20,851 bases of DNA from DASSLY01 sp035689185. GTDB taxonomy: Bacteria > Actinomycetota > Actinomycetes > Actinomycetales > Dermatophilaceae. The notes below the pieces were generated by a model, which did not search any database, was not told the DNA's origin, and worked only from the letters and a program-made list of their open reading frames with translations. The translations under genes were made by a program, and so were the position numbers. Of this stretch, positions 15,224-20,851 are shown piece by piece (within the stretch, counting starts at the first letter, position 1; every line of letters starts with the position of its first letter). The stretch lies in assembly GCA_035689185.1 (NCBI GenBank), contig DASSLY010000090.1, forward strand, positions 1-20,851, written 5' to 3'.

Positions 15224-16038
15224 GTGGCTCGCGCTCGCCGCCCGCTGGGCACGGTGACGCGCGGGACGACCGCCCCGAACCGGTTGCGACGGGTGGACCG
15301 CTGGCTCGCCGGTCCGCAGGCCTGGCGGCTGCGCCGCAGCACCGGCCCGCCGGTGGTCGTCGACCTCGGCTACGGATCGTCCCCGGTGACGGCCGTGGAA
15401 CTGCTGCACCGGCTGCGGCCGGTCCGCGGCGACGTCGAGGTCGTCGGCATCGAGATCGACCAGGCCCGGGTGGCGGCGGCCCGGGACCTGGAGCAACCCG
15501 GCCTGAGGTTCGGCCACGGCGGCTTCGAGGTGCCCCTTGCCGGTGGCGCGCGACCCGTGGTGGTGCGGGCCTTCAACGTCCTGCGCCAGTACGGGGAGGA
15601 GCAGGTCCCGGCGGCGTGGGCGGCGGTGGTGGACCGGCTCGCCGGCAACGGCCTCCTGGTCGACGGGACCTGTGACGAGGTCGGCCGCCGGGCCGCCTGG
15701 ATCGCGGTCGACGGCGACGGGCCGCAGTCGCTGACCATCTCGCTGCGGCTGGCGGGACTCGCCCGGCCCTCCGAGGTGGCCGAGCGGCTGCCGAAGGCGC
15801 TCATCCACCGCAACGTGCCCGGCGAACCGGTGCACGCCTTGCTGATCGCGCTGGACCGGGCCTGGGAGCGCCAAGCTGCGGTGGCGGCCTACGGGGTCCG
15901 GCAGCGGTTCCGGGCCACGGCCGAGGCGGTGCGGGCAGCCGGCTGGCCGGTGCTGGACGGGCCCCGGCGCGGTGGCGGTTGGGCGAGCTCACCGTCGCCT
16001 GGCCGGCGGTCCGGCCTGGTCCGCCTCAGCGGGCGTAG
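15224..16038 (+). CDS. Class I SAM-dependent methyltransferase, probably frameshifted near its 3' end
   Basis: The protein starts MARARRPLGTVTRGTTAPNRLRRVDRWL and has the SAM-binding motif I VVVDLGYGSSPVTAVELL (about 44-61) and the acidic strand VVGIEID (73-79). Later conserved-looking parts are FNVLRQYGEEQV, GTCDEVGRRAAWIAV and ERLPKALIHRNVPGEPVHALLIALDRAW. The substrate is unknown. After residue about 246 (VLDGPRR) the frame continues as an unnatural Arg/Ser/Pro-rich tail to 16171, overlapping the cupin gene by 146 nt. In another frame from 15970, RWRLGELTVAWPAV runs to a TAG at 16036-16038, which is how homologues end as I recall them. One missing base, or two extra, around 15961-15970 would join the frames. 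The coordinates given assume that repair. GTG 15224 follows TACGCT by 8 nt; GTG 15254 is an alternative start. Confidence 0.75.
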
Positions 16039-16391
16039 TCGTCCTCGATCCGCTCGATGTCGCGCTCGTCGAACGCGCCGTAGGCGACCTCCAGCAGCCG
16101 CACCGGGGACACGCCGCTGTTGCCCATCCGGTGCGTCGCCCCGCGCGGCACCCAGATGTGCTCACCGGTGAGGGCGGTGTGCTTGTCGTGGTCGACCTCG
16201 ATGTCCACCGGCCCCTCCAGGACGTGCCAGAACTCCCCCCGGTGGGCGTGCCGCTGAAGCGACAGGCGGTGCCCCGGCAAGACCGTGATCACCTTGACGG
16301 TCACCCGCTCGTTGGACACGAACTGCTGGAACTGCCCCCACGGCCGGGTCTCGACGAAGATCCCGTCCGTCGGGTTCGGCAGCTCATCCAT
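16026..16391 (-). CDS. Cupin protein, phosphomannose isomerase type II-like
   Basis: A single-domain cupin of 121 aa resembling the C-terminal isomerase domain of type II mannose-6-phosphate isomerase/ManC proteins (ETRPWGQFQQF at 14-24; LPGHRLSLQRHAHRGEFWHVLEG region). Likely metal ligands are H48, H50, E53 and H87, the usual cupin set. It may isomerise a sugar phosphate, but stand-alone members are poorly characterised. ATG 16391 (MDELPNPTDG) follows a good GAGAGGTG ribosome binding site; an in-frame ATG at 16406 is less likely. It lies 54 nt after the DUF2516 gene on the same strand and probably shares its transcript. Its 3' end overlaps the repaired methyltransferase end by 13 nt. Confidence 0.85.
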   Translation of the reverse strand: MDELPNPTDGIFVETRPWGQFQQFVSNERVTVKVITVLPGHRLSLQRHAHRGEFWHVLEGPVDIEVDHDKHTALTGEHIWVPRGATHRMGNSGVSPVRLLEVAYGAFDERDIERIEDDYAR

Positions 16392-16445
16392 GGGCACCTC
16401 TCGCATTCGCCGTGGGGCTGGGGTTGAACCGCGGTCGTGGCCAGG

Positions 16446-16766
16446 TCACCACGGGCCGTAGGGGCCCTGGTGACGTCCACCACCGGACACCGCGCGCAGC
16501 GCCGGGCGCACGTCGGCGAGGTAGACCCCCGCCCCCACGACCCCCAGCAGGCTGAACAGGTTCAGCGGGCTGGCCACCGACAGCAACCCCACCGCGGCGG
16601 CGACCCCGGTGACCGCCAGCCAGAAGCCCTTCGTCCGCTTTCCCGCCGCCACGAACGCATCCGGGCGATGCCGGGCGGCGTCGACCAGCGCGAAGGCCTC
16701 CATGCCCAAGGCGGCGACGCCAAGGGCGAGCGCCACGTATCCCTGCACCATGTCCAACGACGGCAT
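16446..16766 (-). CDS. DUF2516 family membrane protein
   Basis: A 106-aa integral membrane protein with three predicted hydrophobic segments: about 8-27 (YVALALGVAALGMEAFALVD), 45-64 (GFWLAVTGVAAAVGLLSVA) and 66-86 (LNLFSLLGVVGAGVYLADV). DARP-like features between them (DAARHRPDAFVAAGKRTKG) and the final YLADVRPALR are typical of DUF2516 (equivalent to M. tuberculosis Rv0476). The function is unknown. ATG 16766 is 6 nt after TAGGCT. The GTG at 16772 directly abuts that element, so transcripts from it could not include this codon, which makes the ATG the better start. In mycobacteria the gene follows hbhA directly; here the asparaginase gene lies between them. Confidence 0.88.
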   Translation of the reverse strand: MPSLDMVQGYVALALGVAALGMEAFALVDAARHRPDAFVAAGKRTKGFWLAVTGVAAAVGLLSVASPLNLFSLLGVVGAGVYLADVRPALRAVSGGGRHQGPYGPW

Positions 16767-16772
16767 GGTCAC

Positions 16773-16778
16773 AGCCTA
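16773..16778 (-). promoter_or_regulatory. -10 element of a leaderless DUF2516 gene promoter
   Basis: TAGGCT on the minus strand, 6 nt before ATG 16766 and 24 nt after the asparaginase stop. Confidence 0.65.
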
Positions 16779-16801
16779 CGTAACGACCCACCCTGCCGCG
16801 G

Positions 16802-17785
16802 TCAGCCCAGTACGGCGCGCACCTCGCCGACCCGCTCACCATGGCCCAGGACCGGCGCGTCGCTCAGCTGGTCGAGCACGGGGCCGGTCAGCCCCAGCCG
16901 GCGCAACGCTGCCGCCAGCACCACCGGGCGAGCCCGGCCGGAGCCGTCGGCGATCTTCACGGCGACGCCGCGGCCATCAGCCAGCCCGGCGGCATACACC
17001 GCCTCCGCCCCGTCCTTGGCGACCAGGCCGGGCACCCCGGCGACCAGCGCGGTGACGTCCCGCCTGGACCCGCCGAGGTAGGTCGGGAAACCCCTCATGG
17101 CGGCGCCCACCCGGGCCTCCGCGCCGCGCCGCGCGCTGGCGATCCGGCCGAAGGCGCGGGCCAGGCCGGTCAGGCTGAGCGCCATCACCGGGGCTCCGCA
17201 GCCGTCGACCCCGGTCGCCGCGACCGGCTCGCCGGCCAGGTCGGCCAGGGTGGCACCGACGGCGAGTTGCAGCGGGTGGTCTGCCTGGCGGTATGACGCC
17301 CGGTCCCAGCCGCGCGCGACACAGGTCGCCAGCATCGCGGCGTGCTTGCCCGAGCAGTTCTGCGCCAGCGCGGTGGGCGAAAGCCCGGCGGCCAGCCAGG
17401 CCCGACGCTCCTGCTCGTCGTAGGGCAGGTCGGCAGTGTTCTGCAGGTCCGCCTCGCCGAGCCCGGCGCGGGCCAGCACGTCGCGGACGGCGTCCAGGTG
17501 GAACGGCTCCCCGGAGTGACTGGCGCAGGCCAGCGCCAGCGGCGCCCCGTCCAGGTCGAGCCCGCAGCGCAGCATCGCCACGGCCTGCAACGGCTTGTTC
17601 GACGAGCGCGGAAACATCGGCGTGCCGGGGGATCCGAGCGACCACAGCACCTGCCCGTCCGGACCGGTGGCCACCACGTGACCGTGGTGCAGCGACTCGA
17701 CGAAGCCGGACCGGACCACCTCGGCCACCACCGGCGCGTCGGCGAGCGAACCCGCGGCCGAGCCGGAAGCCGGGCGTGCTGTCAC
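16802..17785 (-). CDS. Asparaginase (Rhizobium etli type II/PF06089 family)
   Basis: A 327-aa protein of the L-asparaginase II family found in R. etli and many actinobacteria, unrelated to E. coli AnsA/AnsB. Expected reaction: L-asparagine to aspartate and ammonia. Features equivalent to the R. etli enzyme are the S-x-x-K dyad in RSSNKPLQAV (S61, K64), CASHSGEP (88-95), C144-x-x-K147 in NCSGKHAAML, C196 in GVDGCGAP and K257 in LVAKDGAEAVY. All the motifs I can check are intact, so it is probably active. There is no signal peptide, so it is cytoplasmic. GTG 17785 lies 8 nt after TAGGCT; the open frame continues upstream but with atypical Pro/Arg-rich sequence that overlaps the promoter and the hbhA terminator. 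Confidence 0.9.
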   Translation of the reverse strand: MTARPASGSAAGSLADAPVVAEVVRSGFVESLHHGHVVATGPDGQVLWSLGSPGTPMFPRSSNKPLQAVAMLRCGLDLDGAPLALACASHSGEPFHLDAVRDVLARAGLGEADLQNTADLPYDEQERRAWLAAGLSPTALAQNCSGKHAAMLATCVARGWDRASYRQADHPLQLAVGATLADLAGEPVAATGVDGCGAPVMALSLTGLARAFGRIASARRGAEARVGAAMRGFPTYLGGSRRDVTALVAGVPGLVAKDGAEAVYAAGLADGRGVAVKIADGSGRARPVVLAAALRRLGLTGPVLDQLSDAPVLGHGERVGEVRAVLG

Positions 17786-17793
17786 GACCGGCC

Positions 17794-17799
17794 AGCCTA
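17794..17799 (-). promoter_or_regulatory. -10 element of a leaderless asparaginase promoter
   Basis: TAGGCT on the minus strand, 8 nt before GTG 17785. Its -35 region would fall within the left arm of the hairpin at 17810-17852. Confidence 0.55.
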
Positions 17800-17809
17800 G
17801 CCAGCCACG

Positions 17810-17852
17810 CCAGCGAGCACCGCCTCCGCCGAGGGGAACCGGTGCTCGCTGG
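17810..17852 (-). terminator. 13-bp stem hairpin downstream of the HbhA-like gene
   Basis: Perfect 13-bp arms (17810-17822 and 17840-17852) enclose a 17-nt loop, starting 24 nt after the HbhA-like stop. It fits a transcription terminator without a T tract, and abuts the asparaginase promoter downstream. Confidence 0.7.
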
Positions 17853-17876
17853 TGATGCGGCAGGGTGCTGCCAGCC

Positions 17877-18551
17877 TCAGTCGCCGACCTTCTCCGCCGA
17901 CTCGTTGGCGACCTTGCGGGCGCGGGTGGCGGTCTTGCGTGCGCTGGTGGCCGCCCCCTTGGCGGCGGCGGTGGACCGGGCCGCGCGGGTGCGGGCCGTG
18001 GTGCCGGTCCGCCTCGCCGAGACCGCGGTCGCTGCCCTGCCGGACCGAGCCGAGCCGGCGATGACCGCCGCGTCATCGGCGACAGCGTCCCCCACCGTGC
18101 TGGCGACCTGCTTGGCCTGGTGACGGCCGGTCGTCAAGGTGGCCTTGGCGGCGCGCTGGGTCTCGGCCGCGGCCTTGCGGACCGTGGTAACGGCGCCCTT
18201 GCTCCGGGCCACGGTGCTGCCGGCGGAGGCGAGCAGGTCCTTGGTGGCCTGCTGCTCCCGCAGCCGGTTGACCAGCGCCTCGCCCCGGTGGACCAACCTG
18301 TCGTAGGAGGTCTGGGCCTTGCCAGCCAGGCCCATCGTTCCCCTGAGGGCGAGCGACGGGACGTGCTGCGCCTGCTCGGCTGCCTTGCTGACCTGGGCGG
18401 CAGCCTTGCCCGGCAGGGAGCCCGCAGCCAGCTCCTCGCGCACGGCGGCGGCCTTGGCGCCGACCTCGCGGACCTTCTCGACGGCGAGGTCGGTGGCACC
18501 GACGACGGCGTAGACGGGGCCGCGCTCGGGGGCGGTCCTGGATGTGTTCAT
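17877..18551 (-). CDS. Heparin-binding hemagglutinin (HbhA)-like coiled-coil protein
   Basis: A 224-aa, Ala/Lys/Arg-rich, almost wholly helical protein. The N-terminal GPVYAVVGATDLAVEKVREVGAKA (in outline 11-34) and SYDRLVHRGEALVNRLREQQ (82-101) match HbhA (M. tuberculosis Rv0475: LGAADLALATV and YNELVERGEAALERLRSQQ). The lysine-rich PAKKA heparin-binding tail of mycobacterial HbhA is replaced by an Arg/Ala/Thr-rich basic tail (about 168-224) that looks histone-H1-like. HbhA is a surface adhesin in mycobacteria and is also linked to lipid bodies; in this organism adhesin activity cannot be assumed. ATG 18551 overlaps the XRE gene stop (ATGA) and has an AGAAGGAG ribosome binding site (18559-18564 core). 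A hairpin follows the gene. Confidence 0.82.
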   Translation of the reverse strand: MNTSRTAPERGPVYAVVGATDLAVEKVREVGAKAAAVREELAAGSLPGKAAAQVSKAAEQAQHVPSLALRGTMGLAGKAQTSYDRLVHRGEALVNRLREQQATKDLLASAGSTVARSKGAVTTVRKAAAETQRAAKATLTTGRHQAKQVASTVGDAVADDAAVIAGSARSGRAATAVSARRTGTTARTRAARSTAAAKGAATSARKTATRARKVANESAEKVGD

Positions 18552-18982
18552 GGTCGTGCTCCTTCTGGGTGGGGGTCTGTGGTGGTGACCTGGGCGGCCG
18601 GGGCCACGAGGGCGGGCTCGCCGGGTGGGGGCGTCCGCTGGCCGTCGACGAAGGAGTCGTAGACGTCCAGCAGCACCCGGCGCTGCCGGTCGGTCAGGGC
18701 CGGGTCGGCCAGCACGGCGGCGCGCACGTGCAGGCTCGGCAGGTCCTCCTCAAGCAAGCCGGCCCGGACGTAGAGGGACTCCGCCGAGATGCGCAGCGCC
18801 CGGGCCAGTGCCTGGAGGATCTCCGCGCTCGGGTGCTTCAGGCCGCGTTCGATCTGGGACAGGTAGGGGTTGCTGATTCCCGCGACGTCGGCCAGTTGCC
18901 GCAACGACAGCTGGGCATGCTCGCGCTGTTCGCGCAGGTAGCTGCCCAGGTCGTGCACCGAGATGCCGGAGAGCCTGGACAT
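18548..18982 (-). CDS. XRE-family transcriptional regulator
   Basis: A 144-aa regulator with an N-terminal helix-turn-helix (about 12-70: YLREQREHAQLSLRQLADVAGISNPYLSQIERG in outline) and a helical C-terminal part (about 95-115, LTDRQRRVLLDVYDSFVDGQ), then a Pro/Thr-rich tail. Equivalent in position to M. tuberculosis Rv0474 upstream of hbhA. ATG 18982 has GGAGG at good distance. The open frame extends 12 codons further but that region contains the promoter and an inverted repeat. The ATGA overlap with the HbhA-like gene indicates a two-gene coupled operon. It probably binds the dyad at 19001-19023 as an autoregulator. Confidence 0.9.
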   Translation of the reverse strand: MSRLSGISVHDLGSYLREQREHAQLSLRQLADVAGISNPYLSQIERGLKHPSAEILQALARALRISAESLYVRAGLLEEDLPSLHVRAAVLADPALTDRQRRVLLDVYDSFVDGQRTPPPGEPALVAPAAQVTTTDPHPEGARP

Positions 18983-19000
18983 GCCTCCAGTGTGCTTGCT

Positions 19001-19023
19001 GCAGTTAGCGTTGTGCAAACTGC
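19001..19023. promoter_or_regulatory. Inverted repeat, candidate XRE operator
   Basis: GCAGTT-N11-AACTGC lies 19 nt upstream of the XRE gene ATG, overlapping where its promoter must be (possible TTGCAC -35 at 19018-19013). The inner sequence TTTGCACAA is reminiscent of sites bound by RamB-type XRE regulators, a resemblance recalled rather than tested. Confidence 0.5.
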
Positions 19024-19044
19024 GCCAGGGTGAGTCACCTCACC

Positions 19045-20055
19045 TCAGGGGCGGACGACCACCGTCTGGGCCGCCGACAGGCCCTCCACCAGCAGCGTCG
19101 CGTCGGCCGGCACCGCACGCTTGACCAGCGCCAGCGCGATCGGACCATCCTGGTAGTGCCGCGCGACCGAGGTGAGGTGGCCGATGTCGCGGCCGTCGAG
19201 CCGGAGCGTGGCGCCGCGCCCGGGCAGCAGGTGACCCGAGCCATCCAGGTGCAGGAACACCAGCCGGCGCGGCGGCCGGCCCAGGTTGTGAACCCTGGCC
19301 ACCGTCTCCTGGCCCCGGTAGCAACCCTTGTGCAGGTGTACCGCCGTCCGCAGCCAGTCCACCTCGTGCACGATCGTGCGGTGATCGGTCTCGTGGCCCA
19401 GCCGTGGCCGCCAGGCGGCGACCCGCAGCGCCTCCAGCGCCCAGGTCCCGGCGAGGGTGCGGTCACCTAACGCACCCGCCAGCGACGGCCGCGGCACCAC
19501 TAGCTCACGCCAGTGCCAGTCCCGTCCCGGGTGGCCGTCCACCGGCCCGTATGCGGCCGTGTCACCGACCAGCCCCGGCCACGGGTCCCGCCAGGTCACC
19601 GGCTCGCCGGGACCGCCCTCGGCGCCGACCGGCTCGCCGAGGACGGCGAAGTCGCCCGTGCGGTCGGCGACCTCCACGCGGAGCATGAAGCGCATCGAGT
19701 CCAACCATGCGGCCAGCGCCGCTGACGTGCCGGGCTCACAGGTGAGCCAGACCGTCTCGCCGTCGTCGACCAGGTGCAGTGCGTGCTCGACGTGGCCCTT
19801 GGGCGACAGGACCAGGGTCTCCACCGAGGTTCGCGGGAGCAGTCCGGCCAGCTGCTGGGTGGTCATCGAGTGCAGCCAGGACAGGCGGTCCGGCCCGGAC
19901 ACGGTGAGGACCCCCCGGTGGGACAGGTCGACCGCGGCCAGCCCCTCCACCAGCAGCCGTTGCTCTCGCATCGGGTCGCCGTAGTGGGCCGGCACGCCGG
20001 CGTCCAGGCCGTCGCCGGCCACCCCCCCGGGTCGCTGCCCCAGCGGGCTGGTCAT
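19045..20055 (-). CDS. ygfZ: Folate-binding protein YgfZ/GcvT-like
   Basis: A 336-aa member of the YgfZ/IBA57 family, related to the glycine-cleavage T protein, which uses tetrahydrofolate in the maintenance or repair of Fe-S enzymes. The family signature K-x-C-Y-x-G-Q-E is visible as HKGCYRGQETVAR (K243, C245, G248-E250). N-terminal landmarks are HYGDPMREQ and VDLSHRGVLTVSGPDRLSWLH in outline. ATG 20055 overlaps the Fur stop as TGATG and has no ribosome binding site, so translation should depend on fur. An upstream GTG at 20085, inside fur, is less likely. The fur-ygfZ arrangement links metal sensing with an Fe-S-related function. Confidence 0.92.
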   Translation of the reverse strand: MTSPLGQRPGGVAGDGLDAGVPAHYGDPMREQRLLVEGLAAVDLSHRGVLTVSGPDRLSWLHSMTTQQLAGLLPRTSVETLVLSPKGHVEHALHLVDDGETVWLTCEPGTSAALAAWLDSMRFMLRVEVADRTGDFAVLGEPVGAEGGPGEPVTWRDPWPGLVGDTAAYGPVDGHPGRDWHWRELVVPRPSLAGALGDRTLAGTWALEALRVAAWRPRLGHETDHRTIVHEVDWLRTAVHLHKGCYRGQETVARVHNLGRPPRRLVFLHLDGSGHLLPGRGATLRLDGRDIGHLTSVARHYQDGPIALALVKRAVPADATLLVEGLSAAQTVVVRP

Positions 20056-20474
20056 CAGCGCTGGACCGAGCACGTCGCACACCACCCGTGAATCGCCAGA
20101 TGTCTCACGTCAGCCTCAAACCCGTGACGCTCGCGAAGATTCCCGACAAACTGCTCGGTGGTCTCGACCCAGCTCTCGTCGACCCGGCCGCAGGACAGGC
20201 AGACCAGGTGCACGTGATCAGCGTGGTCGGCCAGGTGGTAGGTGGGCGCGCGGTGGTCCAGGTGTGTGTGCGAGACCACGCCGAGCGCCTGCAGGGCATC
20301 CAGGTTGCGGTAGACCGTCGACAGCGCCAACTCGCCCTCGCCGTCCCGCTGCACCTCGGTGGCCACCGCGTCGGGCGTGGCATGCCCCAACCGGCGGACG
20401 GCCTCGATCACGCGCCGTCGCTGCGCGGTCATCCGCATGCCGCGCGCACGCATGGTGGCGGCCAGGTCGTCCAC
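20055..20474 (-). CDS. Fur-family metal-responsive regulator (Nur-like)
   Basis: A 139-aa Fur-family repressor with a winged helix (about 8-75, TAQRRRVIEAV; ELALSTVYRNLDALQ) and a dimerisation/metal domain (YHLADHADHVHLVCLSCG; HLAIHGWCATCS). Two CxxC pairs (C92/C95 and C132/C135) could hold structural zinc. Compared with my memory of Streptomyces Nur, the Ni-site histidines correspond to H69, H71 and H125 and appear present. Of the M-site, H31, H87 and H89 are present but one expected histidine is A85. Nickel, zinc or iron sensing therefore cannot be decided. Nur (SCO4180) is at the equivalent place in Streptomyces. GTG 20474 lies 6 nt after TACGGT, indicating a leaderless transcript. Confidence 0.9.
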   Translation of the reverse strand: MDDLAATMRARGMRMTAQRRRVIEAVRRLGHATPDAVATEVQRDGEGELALSTVYRNLDALQALGVVSHTHLDHRAPTYHLADHADHVHLVCLSCGRVDESWVETTEQFVGNLRERHGFEADVRHLAIHGWCATCSVQR

Positions 20475-20480
20475 CCACCA

Positions 20481-20486
20481 ACCGTA
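20481..20486 (-). promoter_or_regulatory. -10 element of a leaderless fur promoter
   Basis: TACGGT on the minus strand, 6 nt before GTG 20474. Only 29 bp separate fur from the nitrobindin stop, so the -35 region lies at or inside the 3' end of that gene. Confidence 0.6.
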
Positions 20487-20503
20487 CGCCGGGGCAACCG
20501 GCG

Positions 20504-20851
20504 CTACTGCACCCGTTTCAGCTGGGCGGAGGCGTGCGACTGCAACGGCTGGCCGACCGCGGCCATCTCCAGCACCCACAGCAGCTGGGACTCGACCAGC
20601 CCGTACAGCCGGTGCCCGGAGCTGACCTGCTTGGCGCTGGGGCTGCGCATCACCCCGTCCGTGCGCAACTCGACCTTGGCCGTGGCGATTCGGCCGTAGT
20701 AGAGCTCCAGCACCCCGGAGCTGTGCACCAGCATGAGCTCGACCTCGCCGTCCTCGACCGGGCGCCAGATGCCGAGCTCGGTGGCCAGTGGACGGACCTT
20801 CTCCCCCGCCTGGTCCAGCAGCCAGGTGTGGCTGTGCCACTCCAGGAAGGG
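20504..20851 (-). CDS. Nitrobindin/FABP-like heme-binding protein, 5' end outside the window
   Basis: The C-terminal 115 residues of an actinobacterial FABP-like protein (nitrobindin, THAP4 C-terminal family; M. tuberculosis Rv2717c type). These 10-stranded beta-barrels bind ferric heme and isomerise peroxynitrite to nitrate. Visible family features are PFLEWHSHTWLLDQAG, TELGIWRP, LYGLVESQLLWVLEMAAVGQPLQ (in outline) and the proximal-heme histidine candidate in LQSHASAQLKRV near the C-terminus. The N-terminal GxWxGxG motif is beyond the right edge. No start can be given. It precedes fur on the same strand by 29 nt. Confidence 0.85.
   Translation of the reverse strand, partial: PFLEWHSHTWLLDQAGEKVRPLATELGIWRPVEDGEVELMLVHSSGVLELYYGRIATAKVELRTDGVMRSPSAKQVSSGHRLYGLVESQLLWVLEMAAVGQPLQSHASAQLKRVQ

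Noticed and set aside
16039..16171. C-terminal extension of the methyltransferase as real coding sequence
   Set aside because: Low-complexity Arg/Ser/Pro composition antisense to a well-supported cupin gene; a frameshift explains it better.
17786..18076. Longer N-terminus for the asparaginase
   Set aside because: The upstream open frame is Pro/Arg-rich, antisense-like over the hbhA terminator and into the hbhA gene, and lies upstream of the TAGGCT promoter element.

Overview
The window is chromosomal DNA of a high-GC actinobacterium. Evidence for this: very GC-rich codon use throughout, a mycothiol biosynthesis gene (mshA), CarD, a SenX3/RegX3 (PhoR/PhoP-type) pair beside phoU, an HbhA-like protein, DUF2516 and DUF4032 proteins, and many genes whose start codon sits directly downstream of a TANNNT -10 element (leaderless genes). 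The order msiK, rlmB, cysS, ispF/ispD, carD, regX3/senX3, phoU, gpmA, mshA, fur resembles, as I recall it, the Streptomyces coelicolor core region around SCO4180-SCO4240. Parts also match the Mycobacterium tuberculosis Rv0474-Rv0491 and Rv3579c-Rv3584 neighbourhoods. I cannot assign a genus. No mobile element, phage gene, CRISPR array, rRNA or tRNA was found; this is compact core genome.

Layout. 1-440 is non-coding, with an inverted-repeat operator candidate ahead of the multi-sugar ABC-transporter ATPase (msiK/ugpC, +), which ends in a strong hairpin. A DUF4032 kinase-like gene (+) then runs tail-to-tail into a minus-strand block: cysS-rlmB, a LON-domain protein, and carD-ispD-ispF. A divergent LpqE-like lipoprotein (+) follows, then senX3-regX3 (-) and, divergently, phoU (+), with a candidate PHO box between senX3 and phoU. 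Next comes a minus-strand cluster: an uncharacterised exported protein, mshA, a YbjN protein and gpmA. A class I methyltransferase (+) with a probable 3' frameshift converges on a second minus-strand series: DUF2516 and a cupin, an asparaginase, XRE regulator-HbhA-like, and Fur-ygfZ. The right edge cuts a nitrobindin/FABP gene.

How the genes work together. Themes are phosphate sensing (SenX3/RegX3/PhoU), isoprenoid precursor synthesis (IspD/IspF) under the same block as the RNA-polymerase-binding factor CarD, thiol and cysteine metabolism (CysS, MshA), sugar import energisation (MsiK), and metal/redox functions (Fur, YgfZ, nitrobindin). Several gene pairs overlap by 1 or 4 bases (TGATG, GTGA, ATGA), implying translational coupling.

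The most striking signal is regulatory. Eight start codons lie exactly 6 nt, and two more exactly 8 nt, downstream of a TA-S-S-S-T hexamer. This fixes many start sites and shows that about half of the genes here are probably translated from leaderless mRNAs. No obviously new multi-gene system is present. The least understood items are the exported protein at 14417-15169 and the kinase-like DUF4032 protein.
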